Shown: piece by piece, positions 27,173 through 35,707 of the stretch
Layout of the letters: every line of letters starts with the position of its first letter
Numbering within the stretch: the first letter of the stretch is position 1
Assembly (NCBI RefSeq): GCF_003721595.1
Contig: NZ_RJJR01000001.1
Span: 248,001-312,000, forward strand
Direction of reading: 5' to 3'
DNA from: Hanamia caeni
Lineage (GTDB): Bacteria > Bacteroidota > Bacteroidia > Chitinophagales > Chitinophagaceae
DNA: 64,000 nucleotides
Notes under the pieces: model-generated
Told to the model about the DNA's origin: nothing
The model's database searches: none
What the model saw: only the letters and a program-made list of their open reading frames with translations
Position numbers and translations under genes: made by a program

Positions 27173-27796
27173 TTATATGTCGCCAATTATTTTTATCAAT
27201 TCATTGTTGAGATTTCTGATTGCTGAATCTATCGTCCATCTCGATTTATCTCTTTCACCTACCACATTTGAAATACTTCTTATTTGCAAAAAATCTATTT
27301 TCTGCTGAAGACAAACATAATGAAATGCAGCGCCTTCCATGCTTTCAATATCTGAGTGGTACTTTTCCCTTGATTTTTCATTGCGAGCAATGTTGTCGCT
27401 TACCATATTAACGGTGATGGCGGTTGCCGCCGATAAAGGGATTTTTTCTAAAACCCCGGATGGATTCGGAAGTTTTCCATCAGAAAACGGGAATTCATTT
27501 TTATCCAAAAATCCATATTCAAAAAGAGTTTGAAAGGCACCTTTTTCTTCAATTCCTACATCAGCAAAAGAATCTTCCTTTACAACTAAAACCGCGCCCG
27601 GATTGAACTTCCCGGGAAACATGCCTGCTATGCCGGCCTGTATGATAAGGTCGTAATGATTGGTAAGCAACTTTTTTGTGAGATGATAAATTGTAGCTGT
27701 AATCCCGATGCCTGTTATAAGAATTTCAACATTCTTTTGCGTTTGAATAAGTGGTTTAATTTCAAATTCAGTAGCAGCCACAATCAGTACTTTCAT
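27173..27796 (-). CDS. mqnB: Futalosine hydrolase
   Basis: 207 residues of the nucleoside phosphorylase / nucleosidase fold. It removes hypoxanthine from futalosine in menaquinone synthesis. The N-terminus MKVLIVAATEFEIKPL, the GIGITATIYHL loop and SMEGAAFHYVC with the catalytic-region acidic residue are characteristic, as is the C-terminal RSISNVVGERDKSRW. The pair mqnB-mqnD is a partial pathway operon. Confidence 0.9.
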   Translation of the reverse strand: MKVLIVAATEFEIKPLIQTQKNVEILITGIGITATIYHLTKKLLTNHYDLIIQAGIAGMFPGKFNPGAVLVVKEDSFADVGIEEKGAFQTLFEYGFLDKNEFPFSDGKLPNPSGVLEKIPLSAATAITVNMVSDNIARNEKSREKYHSDIESMEGAAFHYVCLQQKIDFLQIRSISNVVGERDKSRWTIDSAIRNLNNELIKIIGDI

Positions 27797-27840
27797 GCTG
27801 CGAATTTCGCAATTCCCTCCATATTATGAATTCATCGGGT

Positions 27841-27848
27841 TACCTTTG
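27841..27848 (+). promoter_or_regulatory. Candidate -7 box (TACCTTTG) for the pterin operon
   Basis: Exact match to TAnnTTTG, 19 bp before the first PTPS start and inside the short divergent gap with mqnB. A -33 TTTG is not clear. Confidence 0.4.
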
Positions 27849-27867
27849 AAAAAAAATTGGCATCCTC

Positions 27868-28278
27868 ATGATATTTTTAACGCGGGTAGAACACTTTAAT
27901 GCTGCTCATAAATTGTATAATGAAGCGTGGAGCAAAGAAAAAAATGAAGAGGAATTTGGTAAGTGTGCCAATGAAAACTGGCATGGCCACAACTATGATT
28001 TGCACGTAACGGTAAAGGGCGAAGTGTCTGCTGACACAGGATTTGTAATCAATGCGTCCACCTTAGGAAAATTGATTAACAAGTTTGTTATCGAAGAAAT
28101 TGACCATAAAAACCTGAATGTAGATGTAGCGATGATGAAAGGAAAACTTTGTTCGGCAGAAAATCTTGCCATCGCTATTTGGCAACAGCTATCGCTCCAT
28201 TTACCGCCCGGCGTGATATTACACTCTGTAAAACTTTATGAAACCCCAAGGATTTTTGTAGAATATTTTGGGAGTTAA
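27868..28278 (+). CDS. 6-pyruvoyl-tetrahydropterin synthase-like protein, paralogue 1
   Basis: 136 residues, a single PTPS/QueD domain. Zinc histidines are in FNAAHKL and WHGHNYDL. The catalytic cysteine sits in FGKCANENWHGH, a CX5HGH spacing known from PTPS-II (tetrahydrobiopterin-type), whereas QueD has CX3HGH. It converts dihydroneopterin triphosphate to 6-pyruvoyl-tetrahydropterin or a related product. First of four closely spaced plus-strand genes (PTPS, PTPS, folE, fabD). Confidence 0.88.
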   Translation: MIFLTRVEHFNAAHKLYNEAWSKEKNEEEFGKCANENWHGHNYDLHVTVKGEVSADTGFVINASTLGKLINKFVIEEIDHKNLNVDVAMMKGKLCSAENLAIAIWQQLSLHLPPGVILHSVKLYETPRIFVEYFGS

Positions 28279-28302
28279 AAAAATAATTATTCAACATCAA
28301 TA

Positions 28303-28719
28303 ATGAACAAGAAGGTATCGGTTTTTAGAAAACAACATTTTTGTGCGGCCCACAGGCTTAACAACCCGGAATGGGACGTGAATAAAAATGTAGCGGTATT
28401 TGGTAAATGCAACAATCCAAATTACCATGGCCATAATTATGAACTGGTGGTAAAAGTAACAGGTGAACCCGCGCCTGACACGGGATTTGTAATAGATCTA
28501 AAACTTCTGAGCGACCTGATAAAGCAGCACGTTACTAATAAATTGGATCACCGGAATCTTAACCTGGATATTGCCGAATTTTCACACATGAACCCTACTA
28601 CAGAAAATATCGCAATTCTTATTTATAATATTCTTCGCGAAAAAATAGATGATGAGTTACAACTGCAGGTGCGCCTGTATGAAACCGAAAGAAATTTTGT
28701 GGAATATCCGGCAGCCTGA
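28303..28719 (+). CDS. 6-pyruvoyl-tetrahydropterin synthase-like protein, paralogue 2
   Basis: 138 residues, a second PTPS-fold protein 24 bp after the first. Its motif [16 protein letters not shown] also has CX5HGH spacing and is very close to eukaryotic PTPS. The zinc-ligand start FCAAHRL and the C-terminal [13 protein letters not shown] are conserved. The two copies differ at many positions but keep all catalytic residues, so both may be active, perhaps as a hetero-oligomer or on different substrates. folE follows. Confidence 0.9.
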   Translation: MNKKVSVFRKQHFCAAHRLNNPEWDVNKNVAVFGKCNNPNYHGHNYELVVKVTGEPAPDTGFVIDLKLLSDLIKQHVTNKLDHRNLNLDIAEFSHMNPTTENIAILIYNILREKIDDELQLQVRLYETERNFVEYPAA

Positions 28720-28747
28720 TTTTATTTTTGCTAAAAAAAGAACATGT

Positions 28748-29353
28748 ATGGCTTATAAAAGAATTGAGCATTACGATGAAGATGTGACCAATGATCTCAT
28801 TAAAAATTACAGGGAAACCATCAGGCTCATTGGCGAAGATCCTGATCGGGAGGGATTAATAAAAACGCCTAAGCGTATTGCAAAAGCAATGCAATATTGT
28901 ACCCAGGGATACGGGCAGGATGCAGGCGCTGTGTTGAATTCAGCTAAATTTCATGAAGACATCAGCGAAATGATCGTGGTAAAAAATATCGAATTATACA
29001 GCATGTGTGAGCACCACATGCTTCCTTTTTTTGGAAAAGCGCATATCGCATATATCCCGAACGGCTGGATAACCGGCCTGAGCAAAATTGCCCGCGTCGT
29101 TGATATTTTCTCTAAAAGATTGCAAGTGCAGGAGCGATTAACCACCCAGATTTTAGACGCGATCAAAGATGCTCTGAATCCTTTGGGAGTGGGGGTAGTT
29201 ATTGAAGCCGAACATTTATGCATGATGATGCGCGGCGTGCAAAAACAAAATTCTGTTACCACCACCTCTGCATTTTTTGGCGAGTTTGAAAAACAAACCA
29301 CAAGGCATGAGTTTATCAGTTTAATAAGTGCAGACCTTATCAAAAGAAAATAA
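28748..29353 (+). CDS. folE: GTP cyclohydrolase I
   Basis: 201 residues from the ATG at 28748 ([10 protein letters not shown]); the open frame extends upstream into the PTPS gene but without family similarity. It converts GTP to dihydroneopterin triphosphate, the substrate of PTPS. The zinc site is seen in [11 protein letters not shown] and in [11 protein letters not shown]. The catalytic segment GLSKIARVV and [10 protein letters not shown] are conserved. Its place after two PTPS genes suggests pterin cofactor or folate/deazapurine supply. It lies 12 bp before fabD. Confidence 0.95.
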   Translation: MAYKRIEHYDEDVTNDLIKNYRETIRLIGEDPDREGLIKTPKRIAKAMQYCTQGYGQDAGAVLNSAKFHEDISEMIVVKNIELYSMCEHHMLPFFGKAHIAYIPNGWITGLSKIARVVDIFSKRLQVQERLTTQILDAIKDALNPLGVGVVIEAEHLCMMMRGVQKQNSVTTTSAFFGEFEKQTTRHEFISLISADLIKRK

Positions 29354-29365
29354 AAAATAGAAATT

Positions 29366-30247
29366 ATGGCGCACGCTTTTGTTTTTCCCGGACAGGGATC
29401 GCAATTTATTGGAATGGGTAAAAACCTGTATGATGAAAATGAACAGGCAAAATTGTTGTTTGATGAAGCCAATGACATACTTGGCTTTCCGATTTCTGAC
29501 GTTATGTTTTTTGGAACTGCAGATGAGTTGAAACAGACGAATGTTACGCAACCCGCGGTTTTTTTACATTCTGTAATTGCCTTTAAAACGCTGGCAACTG
29601 CAACGCCGGATATGGTAGCCGGACATTCGCTCGGCGAATTCTCTGCATTGGTGGCAAATGGTTGTTTAAGTTTTTCAGATGCGCTTAATTTGGTGGCAGT
29701 GAGAGCAAAAGCGATGCAGAAAGCCTGCGAAATAAACCCTTCTACTATGGCGGCTATCCTCGCGCTTGATGATAAAAAAGTAGAAGAAATTTGCGCTTCC
29801 ATAATAAATGAAATTGTAGTACCCGCTAATTATAATTGCCCCGGACAGATTGTGATTTCAGGCTCTGTCAAAGGAATTGAGGAAGCATGTGTTTTATTAA
29901 AAGAAGCTGGTGCAAAACGGGCGCTGGTTCTTCCTGTGGGTGGCGCTTTTCATTCGCCTTTGATGCAGCCGGCAAAAGAAGAATTATCCGAAGCGATTGA
30001 AAAAACAAAATTTAATATTCCCTTTTGCCCCGTATATCAAAACGTGGTGGCCAAAGCAGTTACCGACCCTTCTGAAATAAAATCAAATCTTATTGCGCAG
30101 CTAACCGGGCCGGTAAAATGGACGCAAACTGTGGAGCAAATGATTAATGATGGCGCAACCGAGTTTACAGAATGCGGCCCAGGCAAGGTTTTGCAGGGAT
30201 TAATTTCAAAGATAAACAAGGAAGTGAAAGTGGATGGAATTGGATAG
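29366..30247 (+). CDS. fabD: Malonyl-CoA:ACP transacylase
   Basis: 293 residues. It loads malonyl groups on acyl carrier protein for fatty-acid synthesis. The start AHAFVFPGQGSQFIGMG, catalytic S88 in AGHSLGEFSAL and H196 in GGAFHSPLM are as expected. The C-terminus has TECGPGKVLQGLI. It ends the pterin-gene run with only 12 bp between it and folE, so it is likely co-transcribed though functionally unrelated. Confidence 0.96.
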   Translation: MAHAFVFPGQGSQFIGMGKNLYDENEQAKLLFDEANDILGFPISDVMFFGTADELKQTNVTQPAVFLHSVIAFKTLATATPDMVAGHSLGEFSALVANGCLSFSDALNLVAVRAKAMQKACEINPSTMAAILALDDKKVEEICASIINEIVVPANYNCPGQIVISGSVKGIEEACVLLKEAGAKRALVLPVGGAFHSPLMQPAKEELSEAIEKTKFNIPFCPVYQNVVAKAVTDPSEIKSNLIAQLTGPVKWTQTVEQMINDGATEFTECGPGKVLQGLISKINKEVKVDGIG

Positions 30248-30463
30248 AGGTTAATGCCAGTTAAATTCTTAATAGATAAGTTTAGGAAGATTAGTTTTAA
30301 AAAGGTTTAGATAGTTTAGTTCTCCAACAAGGTTTTCTCTTCTTAATTTCTTTAACAGATTTGCCAAAATAAAAAATCGAAATATTTATTCCTTCACTGT
30401 CTTTTTATCGTTGGGCTTAATTTAAAAATAGAATTATCTTCAATAAATCAATAGAAGATTATC

Positions 30464-32572
30464 ATGAAGATTATTTTTTCCATATTACTGATGACAATAA
30501 TTACAACAGGCTTTTCTCAAATAAAATATCCTGATACAAAAAAAGTTGACCAGGAAGATAATTATTTTGGAACCATTATAAAAGACCCATACCGCTGGCT
30601 GGAAGACGATAACAGCGCTGAAACCAAAGCGTGGGTTATAGAGGAAAATAAAGTCACGCAGGATTACTTATCTAAAGTTCCTTTTAGAGAAAAAGTAAAA
30701 GCCCGACTTAAAGAAATGTGGAATTATACCAAATATGGTGCGCCATTTAAAGAAGGTGATTTTTATTATTTCTATAAAAATGACGGATTGCAAAACCAGT
30801 CTGTATTGTACCGGCAGAAAGGATTACAGGCACAACCTGAAGTTTTTATTGACCCGAATAAATTGAGCAGCGATGGCACTGCATCTATAAATACACCTTC
30901 GTTTAGCAGAAATAATAAATACGCAGTTTACCTGGAAGCACAGGCAGGCAGCGATTGGGAAATTGCTCACCTGATGAATGTGGCAGACAAGAGTTTGCTA
31001 AAAAATGAGTTGCGTTTTATAAAATTTAGCGGCACATCCTGGAAAGACGATGAAGGTTTTTATTACAGCCGCTATCCTGAAACTGATGATAAAGAAAAGC
31101 TGACGCAACAAAACCAGCATCACAAAGTTTATTATCACATGATTGGCACACCACAGAAAGACGACAAATTAATTTATGAGGACACAGAACATCCGTTAAG
31201 AATAATAGGAGCGCACCTTACAGAAGATGAACGCTTTTTAACTATAACCAAAAGCGAAGGCACAAGCGGCTCTGAAATTTGGGTGAAGGACATGAAAAAT
31301 TCTTCTGCAAAAAATGATTTTGTTTTATTGATAAAAGGCTTCGATACTGAATCAAATGTGATAGATAATGATGGTGATAAAATTTTGGTTCGCACAAATG
31401 CAGGCGCGCCAAATTATAAAGTGGTTTTAATTGACCCAAAAAATCCATCAGCAAAAAATTGGGAAACGGTGATTCCTGAGAGAAAAGAATTGCTGGAAAC
31501 TGCAGGAACTGCCGGTGGAAAATTATTTCTAACGTATTTGCAAGACGCATCAAGCAGAGTATATCAAACAGATTATAAAGGCCATTATGCCAGGCATGTT
31601 GAATTGCCTGGAATAGGCACTGCGGTCGGCTTTTCAGCCCATAAAAAAGATAAAGAACTTTTTTATTCCTATACGTCTTTTGATTACCCCACCGCCACAT
31701 TCAGGTATAACATTGAAGATAACACGTCCACCTTATTTCGGAAAAGTGAAGCGAAAGTGAATGCGGATAATTATCAAACGTTGCAATCATTTTGCATCAG
31801 CAAAGACGGTACAAAAGTGCCGATGTTTATCACCTATAAAAAAGGACTAAAGCTGGATGGAAATAATCCGGTGTTAATGTATGGGTATGGTGGCTTCAAT
31901 ATTTCACTTACGCCGGCGTTTTCTATTTCAAATGCATTTTTTCTTGACCAGGGCGGCGTGTTTGTAGAAGTGAATCTTCGCGGTGGAAGTGAGTATGGCG
32001 AAGCATGGCACGAAGGAGGAATGTTACAAAACAAGCAAAATGTTTTTGATGATTTTATAGCCGCGGCTGAATTTTTAATTGAAAAAAAATATACCAATCC
32101 TTCCAAATTAGCCATACGCGGAGGCAGCAATGGCGGCTTGTTAGTAGGCGCTGTAATGAGTCAGCGGCCCGAACTTTTTAAAGTGGCAATCCCCCAGGTA
32201 GGTGTGATGGATATGTTGCGCTATCATAAATTTACCATCGGCTGGGCGTGGGCTACTGAATATGGAAGAAGCGATAATGAAAAAGATTTCAAGAATCTTA
32301 TTAAATACTCTCCCTTGCAAAATTTAAAGCCCGGTGTAAAATACCCGGCCACGCTGGTGACAACGGCAGACCATGACGATCGCGTAGTGCCTGCTCACAG
32401 TTTTAAATTTGCTGCAACCTTGCAGGCTTACAACGATGGAACCAATCCCACATTAATCCGGATTGAAACCAAAGCCGGGCATGGCGGAGGGAAACCTACC
32501 GACAAGCAAATTGAAGAAGCCGCCGATATCTGGAGTTTTGTGATGTACAATTTGGGAATGGATTTTAAATAA
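30464..32572 (+). CDS. Prolyl oligopeptidase (S9A), exported
   Basis: 702 residues with the signal peptide MKIIFSILLMTIITTGFSQ. The seven-bladed propeller (about 75-430) and the C-terminal alpha/beta hydrolase domain follow. The catalytic serine is S555 in RGGSNGGLLVG, with the acid in TTADHDDRVVP and the histidine in KAGHGGGKPT. It cleaves peptides after proline, probably in the periplasm. Monocistronic; a terminator follows. Confidence 0.95.
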   Translation: MKIIFSILLMTIITTGFSQIKYPDTKKVDQEDNYFGTIIKDPYRWLEDDNSAETKAWVIEENKVTQDYLSKVPFREKVKARLKEMWNYTKYGAPFKEGDFYYFYKNDGLQNQSVLYRQKGLQAQPEVFIDPNKLSSDGTASINTPSFSRNNKYAVYLEAQAGSDWEIAHLMNVADKSLLKNELRFIKFSGTSWKDDEGFYYSRYPETDDKEKLTQQNQHHKVYYHMIGTPQKDDKLIYEDTEHPLRIIGAHLTEDERFLTITKSEGTSGSEIWVKDMKNSSAKNDFVLLIKGFDTESNVIDNDGDKILVRTNAGAPNYKVVLIDPKNPSAKNWETVIPERKELLETAGTAGGKLFLTYLQDASSRVYQTDYKGHYARHVELPGIGTAVGFSAHKKDKELFYSYTSFDYPTATFRYNIEDNTSTLFRKSEAKVNADNYQTLQSFCISKDGTKVPMFITYKKGLKLDGNNPVLMYGYGGFNISLTPAFSISNAFFLDQGGVFVEVNLRGGSEYGEAWHEGGMLQNKQNVFDDFIAAAEFLIEKKYTNPSKLAIRGGSNGGLLVGAVMSQRPELFKVAIPQVGVMDMLRYHKFTIGWAWATEYGRSDNEKDFKNLIKYSPLQNLKPGVKYPATLVTTADHDDRVVPAHSFKFAATLQAYNDGTNPTLIRIETKAGHGGGKPTDKQIEEAADIWSFVMYNLGMDFK

Positions 32573-32632
32573 ATCATATTTAGCTACCAAAATAAAAATT
32601 CCGGCTAAAAGTTTGTTCACTGTTTTCAAAAG

Positions 32633-32661
32633 AAAAGCCACTTCGGATTGAAGCGGCTTTT
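32633..32661. terminator. Bidirectional hairpin terminator
   Basis: A 12-bp stem with one mismatch, AAAAGCCACTTC and GAAGCGGCTTTT, with a GGATT loop, lies between convergent genes. It carries A/T runs on both sides, so it can stop both transcripts. Confidence 0.8.
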
Positions 32662-32680
32662 CTTTATTAAAAGATAATTA

Positions 32681-34369
32681 CTAAACTGCCCTGGCTCTTT
32701 TTATCAGCCTCATTCCAAAATAAAGCAGGTGAATAAAGGCAAATACAAGTGAAAAGTAATACAATGCAATATCAGGAACCGGGGCGCTATAATGATGTGC
32801 AAAAGCGAGAATGATTAATAACACAGCCAACGAAATTCCACAAATACCCACAGTCTTATTTCCTTTTCTATCAAAAGCGCCATCTATATTGAGGTGACTT
32901 CTTTTCATTCCGTAAGCCAGATAAATATCAAGGCCGATCAGCATCCAAACTATCAGGCGTATCCAGGTATCAAACGGAAGAAATACCATCATGCCAAGGC
33001 AAACCAGCACGCCTAAAATAGGAATCAATGGAACAAATGGCACTCTGAATGCGCGCGGAGCATCTTTCATGCTTCGGCGCATTACCAATACGCCCAGGCA
33101 CACTAAAATAAATGCGAACAAAGTTCCTATGCTCGTCATTTCACCTACAATTCTTCCCGGAACTAACGCGGCAAACGCACTCACAAAAATCATAAACAGC
33201 AGGTTTGATTTGAAAGGAGTGCGGTGTTTACTGTGGATTTGAGAAAATACTTTTGGAAGCAATCCATCAGTGCTCATTGAATAAAAAACACGGCTTTGCC
33301 CTAAAAGCATAACCAATATCACTGACGAATATCCCAGTAGAATGGCAATAATAATCATTGTGTTTAACCAGGGATAGGCCGGTGTAACAATTCCATTAAT
33401 ACCCACAGGCCCCATTTGTTTAATGGCGATGGCAACCGGTGCCAGGTCGGCACTTCCTCCCACATTAAACATTTTGTAATTCGCCACGCCGGTCATCACA
33501 TAAGCAAAGAAAATATAGAGAACTGTGCAGATGGCAAGCGAGCCTAATATCCCGATGGGCATAGCCTTCTTCGGGTTTTTAGTTTCCTGCGCCGCTGTCG
33601 ACACAGCATCAAATCCAATATATGCAAAGAAAACGACCGCCGCTGCCCGTATAATTCCTGACCATCCAAAGCTTCCGAATGTTCCGGTATTTTTTGGAAT
33701 TAGCGGCTTTAAATTTTCGGGGCGAATATATTGGAAACCGATAACTACAAATACAATTACAATTGAGACTTTTAAAACCACAATGATACCATTTACCCAG
33801 GCAGATTCACTTGTGCCGCGTATCAGTATCAGCGACATGATTACTACTATAAATACTGCCGGCAAATTAAAAAATCCATGAATTATTTCTCCGCTGGTTG
33901 TGGTCACAGAATCAAATGGTGTCATCATAAGCTCGGGCGGCAGCGCTACACCAAATGATTTAAATAATTCTCCAAAATATCCCGCCCAACTGGATGCCAC
34001 CGTAGCTGCACCAACCGCGTATTCCAAAACCAAATCCCAGCCAATAATCCAGGCGATGAACTCGCCCATGGTAGCATAAGAATAGGTATAAGCACTTCCT
34101 GCAACGGGAATCATAGAAGCAAATTCAGCATAGCAAAGGCCGGCAAATGCACAACCAACAGCTGCGATCACGAATGAAATCATAATGCCCGGCCCGGCAT
34201 AATTTGCGGCAGCCATCCCGGTGATCGAAAATAATCCTGCGCCAATAACAGCTCCAATACCTAAAGCGACTAATGACATTGGCCCCAATGTGCGTTTAAG
34301 GGTTTGATCGCCGGTTTGAGACGCTTCATTAAGCAGCACATTGATTGGTTTTCTAACAAACAAACTCAT
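32681..34369 (-). CDS. Amino acid permease (APC superfamily, cationic amino-acid transporter type)
   Basis: 562 residues, about 14 membrane segments. The APC start is KRTLGPMSLVALGIGAVIGAG with the substrate-backbone glycine loop, followed by NYAGPGIMISF, CYAEFASMIPVAGSAYTYSY and FAYIGFDAVSTAAQETKNP. Length and pattern fit the CAT-type branch found widely in Bacteroidota. It imports amino acids with H+ or by exchange; specificity is not readable. No partner genes nearby. Confidence 0.92.
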   Translation of the reverse strand: MSLFVRKPINVLLNEASQTGDQTLKRTLGPMSLVALGIGAVIGAGLFSITGMAAANYAGPGIMISFVIAAVGCAFAGLCYAEFASMIPVAGSAYTYSYATMGEFIAWIIGWDLVLEYAVGAATVASSWAGYFGELFKSFGVALPPELMMTPFDSVTTTSGEIIHGFFNLPAVFIVVIMSLILIRGTSESAWVNGIIVVLKVSIVIVFVVIGFQYIRPENLKPLIPKNTGTFGSFGWSGIIRAAAVVFFAYIGFDAVSTAAQETKNPKKAMPIGILGSLAICTVLYIFFAYVMTGVANYKMFNVGGSADLAPVAIAIKQMGPVGINGIVTPAYPWLNTMIIIAILLGYSSVILVMLLGQSRVFYSMSTDGLLPKVFSQIHSKHRTPFKSNLLFMIFVSAFAALVPGRIVGEMTSIGTLFAFILVCLGVLVMRRSMKDAPRAFRVPFVPLIPILGVLVCLGMMVFLPFDTWIRLIVWMLIGLDIYLAYGMKRSHLNIDGAFDRKGNKTVGICGISLAVLLIILAFAHHYSAPVPDIALYYFSLVFAFIHLLYFGMRLIKRARAV

Positions 34370-34740
34370 TTTGGGTTGTTTTTTTTTAAAGATGCGGAAA
34401 AGTAAGGAATAATTTAAAAAAACCGCAAAAAGTTTTAATGCACTACAAAGCCTAAAACCTTACAATTGCGCATTATCCATTGTTACAGAAGTTTGGCTAA
34501 TAATAAAGTTGACATCAGGCCAGCGGAATCCTTCTCATCCTTCTAAATTCAACGGCCTTTATTGAATAAGAACTTCCTGGTATAGCATTAAAATAAAAAA
34601 CAGGATATTTATTGATTTGCTGTATCGTTCTAAACTTCTAGTAGGTAAATGAGATTCTTTAGTGGCATGAATAATGTGCAATTAATAAGCAGGCTTTGCT
34701 CGTTGGCATCACTCCCTGTTGACAATAAAATTTCAATCGA
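34370..34740. other. Divergent intergenic region
   Basis: 370 bp between the permease (minus) and the VOC gene (plus). It holds the repeat at 34591-34622 and presumably both promoters; no gene recognised. Confidence 0.4.
34591..34622 (-). repeat. CAGTAAA-type element, copy g
   Basis: On the minus strand CAGCAAATCAATAAATATCC then TGTTTTTTATTT. Nearly identical in layout to the copy at 48842-48872. Not directly behind a gene end. Confidence 0.45.
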
Positions 34741-35133
34741 ATGGATAAATTAAATACAATCATAGCGGTAAAAGATGTGGATAGCAGCGCAAAGTGGTAT
34801 TCCGGAATATTTGATTTCACCAATGCGTCGCCGGAAGGCCACGGTTTTGCTGTGTTGAAATCCTCCAACGGCGAAGTTGTTTTATTACTTCATCAATGGA
34901 AAATGGATCACCACCCCACATTGGAAGATGATACGATTACAGCCGGCAACGGGTTAATGCTTTATTTCCGGACAGAAAATATGCAATCGTTCTACAAAAA
35001 AGCTAAAGATGCAGGCTGTGTAATCGAGGAAGATATCCATTTAAACCCCAATTCCGCAAAAAGAGAATTCGCTCTTCGCGATCCTGACGGATATTATTTG
35101 GTGGTTAGCGAATTTCATGAATTTGATAATTAA
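34741..35133 (+). CDS. VOC-superfamily protein (glyoxalase / bleomycin-resistance fold)
   Basis: 130 residues with a betaalphabetabetabeta pair: LNTIIAVKDVDSSAKWYSGIF at the start and REFALRDPDGYYLVVSEFHEF at the end. The C-terminal metal-site glutamate pattern is weak. Function (lyase, dioxygenase or binding protein) cannot be assigned. It precedes an SRPBCC gene by 82 bp on the same strand. Confidence 0.85.
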   Translation: MDKLNTIIAVKDVDSSAKWYSGIFDFTNASPEGHGFAVLKSSNGEVVLLLHQWKMDHHPTLEDDTITAGNGLMLYFRTENMQSFYKKAKDAGCVIEEDIHLNPNSAKREFALRDPDGYYLVVSEFHEFDN

Positions 35134-35215
35134 GCAAGGCCATAGCAGCACTTCCGTTTTTTACAATTTTCCCGGTTGCTGCAGGTTTAATTTTGTTGCT
35201 GAAAAAATAATCAAA

Positions 35216-35674
35216 ATGGAAAATAAAAACTATAGTGCTGCTATTGAAGTAGCACAATCGCCTGAAGAAGCATTCAGCAGTATTAATAAGGTAACAAAAT
35301 GGTGGTCAGAAAACCTTGAAGGCAAGACTGAAAATTTAAATGATGAATTTATTATTGATTGGGGCGATGGAAATTTTGTTGCCTTCAAAATAATTGAGTC
35401 AGTTCCGGGTAAAAAAGTGAGGTGGTTGGTAACAGACAGCAACCTCAATTGGCTTGCCGATAAAAAGGAGTGGAGCAATACTCAAATGGATTTTACTATT
35501 GTATCTTCTGACGGCAAGACAAGGATTTCATTTACGCATATCGGTTTGGTTCCCGGGGTAGAATGTTATGAAATGTGCGTAAAGGGTTGGGATCAATTTT
35601 TTAAAGGCAGTCTTTATGAACTTATCGCTACAGGAAAAGGGCAGCCACAAATGCGTAAAAAGGTGCAACTGTGA
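35216..35674 (+). CDS. SRPBCC-domain protein (AHSA1-like)
   Basis: 152 residues from MENKNYSAAI at 35216; the upstream extension to 35117 overlaps the VOC gene and reads like non-coding sequence. The START/AHSA1-type fold is shown by AAIEVAQSPEEAFSSINKVTKWW and the C-terminal CVKGWDQFFKGSLYELI. These small lipid- or hydrophobe-binding proteins have varied roles. No specific ligand evident. Confidence 0.82.
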   Translation: MENKNYSAAIEVAQSPEEAFSSINKVTKWWSENLEGKTENLNDEFIIDWGDGNFVAFKIIESVPGKKVRWLVTDSNLNWLADKKEWSNTQMDFTIVSSDGKTRISFTHIGLVPGVECYEMCVKGWDQFFKGSLYELIATGKGQPQMRKKVQL

Positions 35675-35707
35675 TTGAAATAAACATTGATTGCTTTGGC
35701 TGGGCTT

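Noticed and set aside
28649..28747. N-terminal extension of the folE frame into the PTPS gene
   Set aside because: Overlaps coding sequence of the PTPS paralogue in another frame; the family begins at [10 protein letters not shown].
35117..35215. N-terminal extension of the SRPBCC frame
   Set aside because: Overlaps the VOC gene end and has Cys/Phe-rich random composition; the domain begins at MENKNYSAAI.
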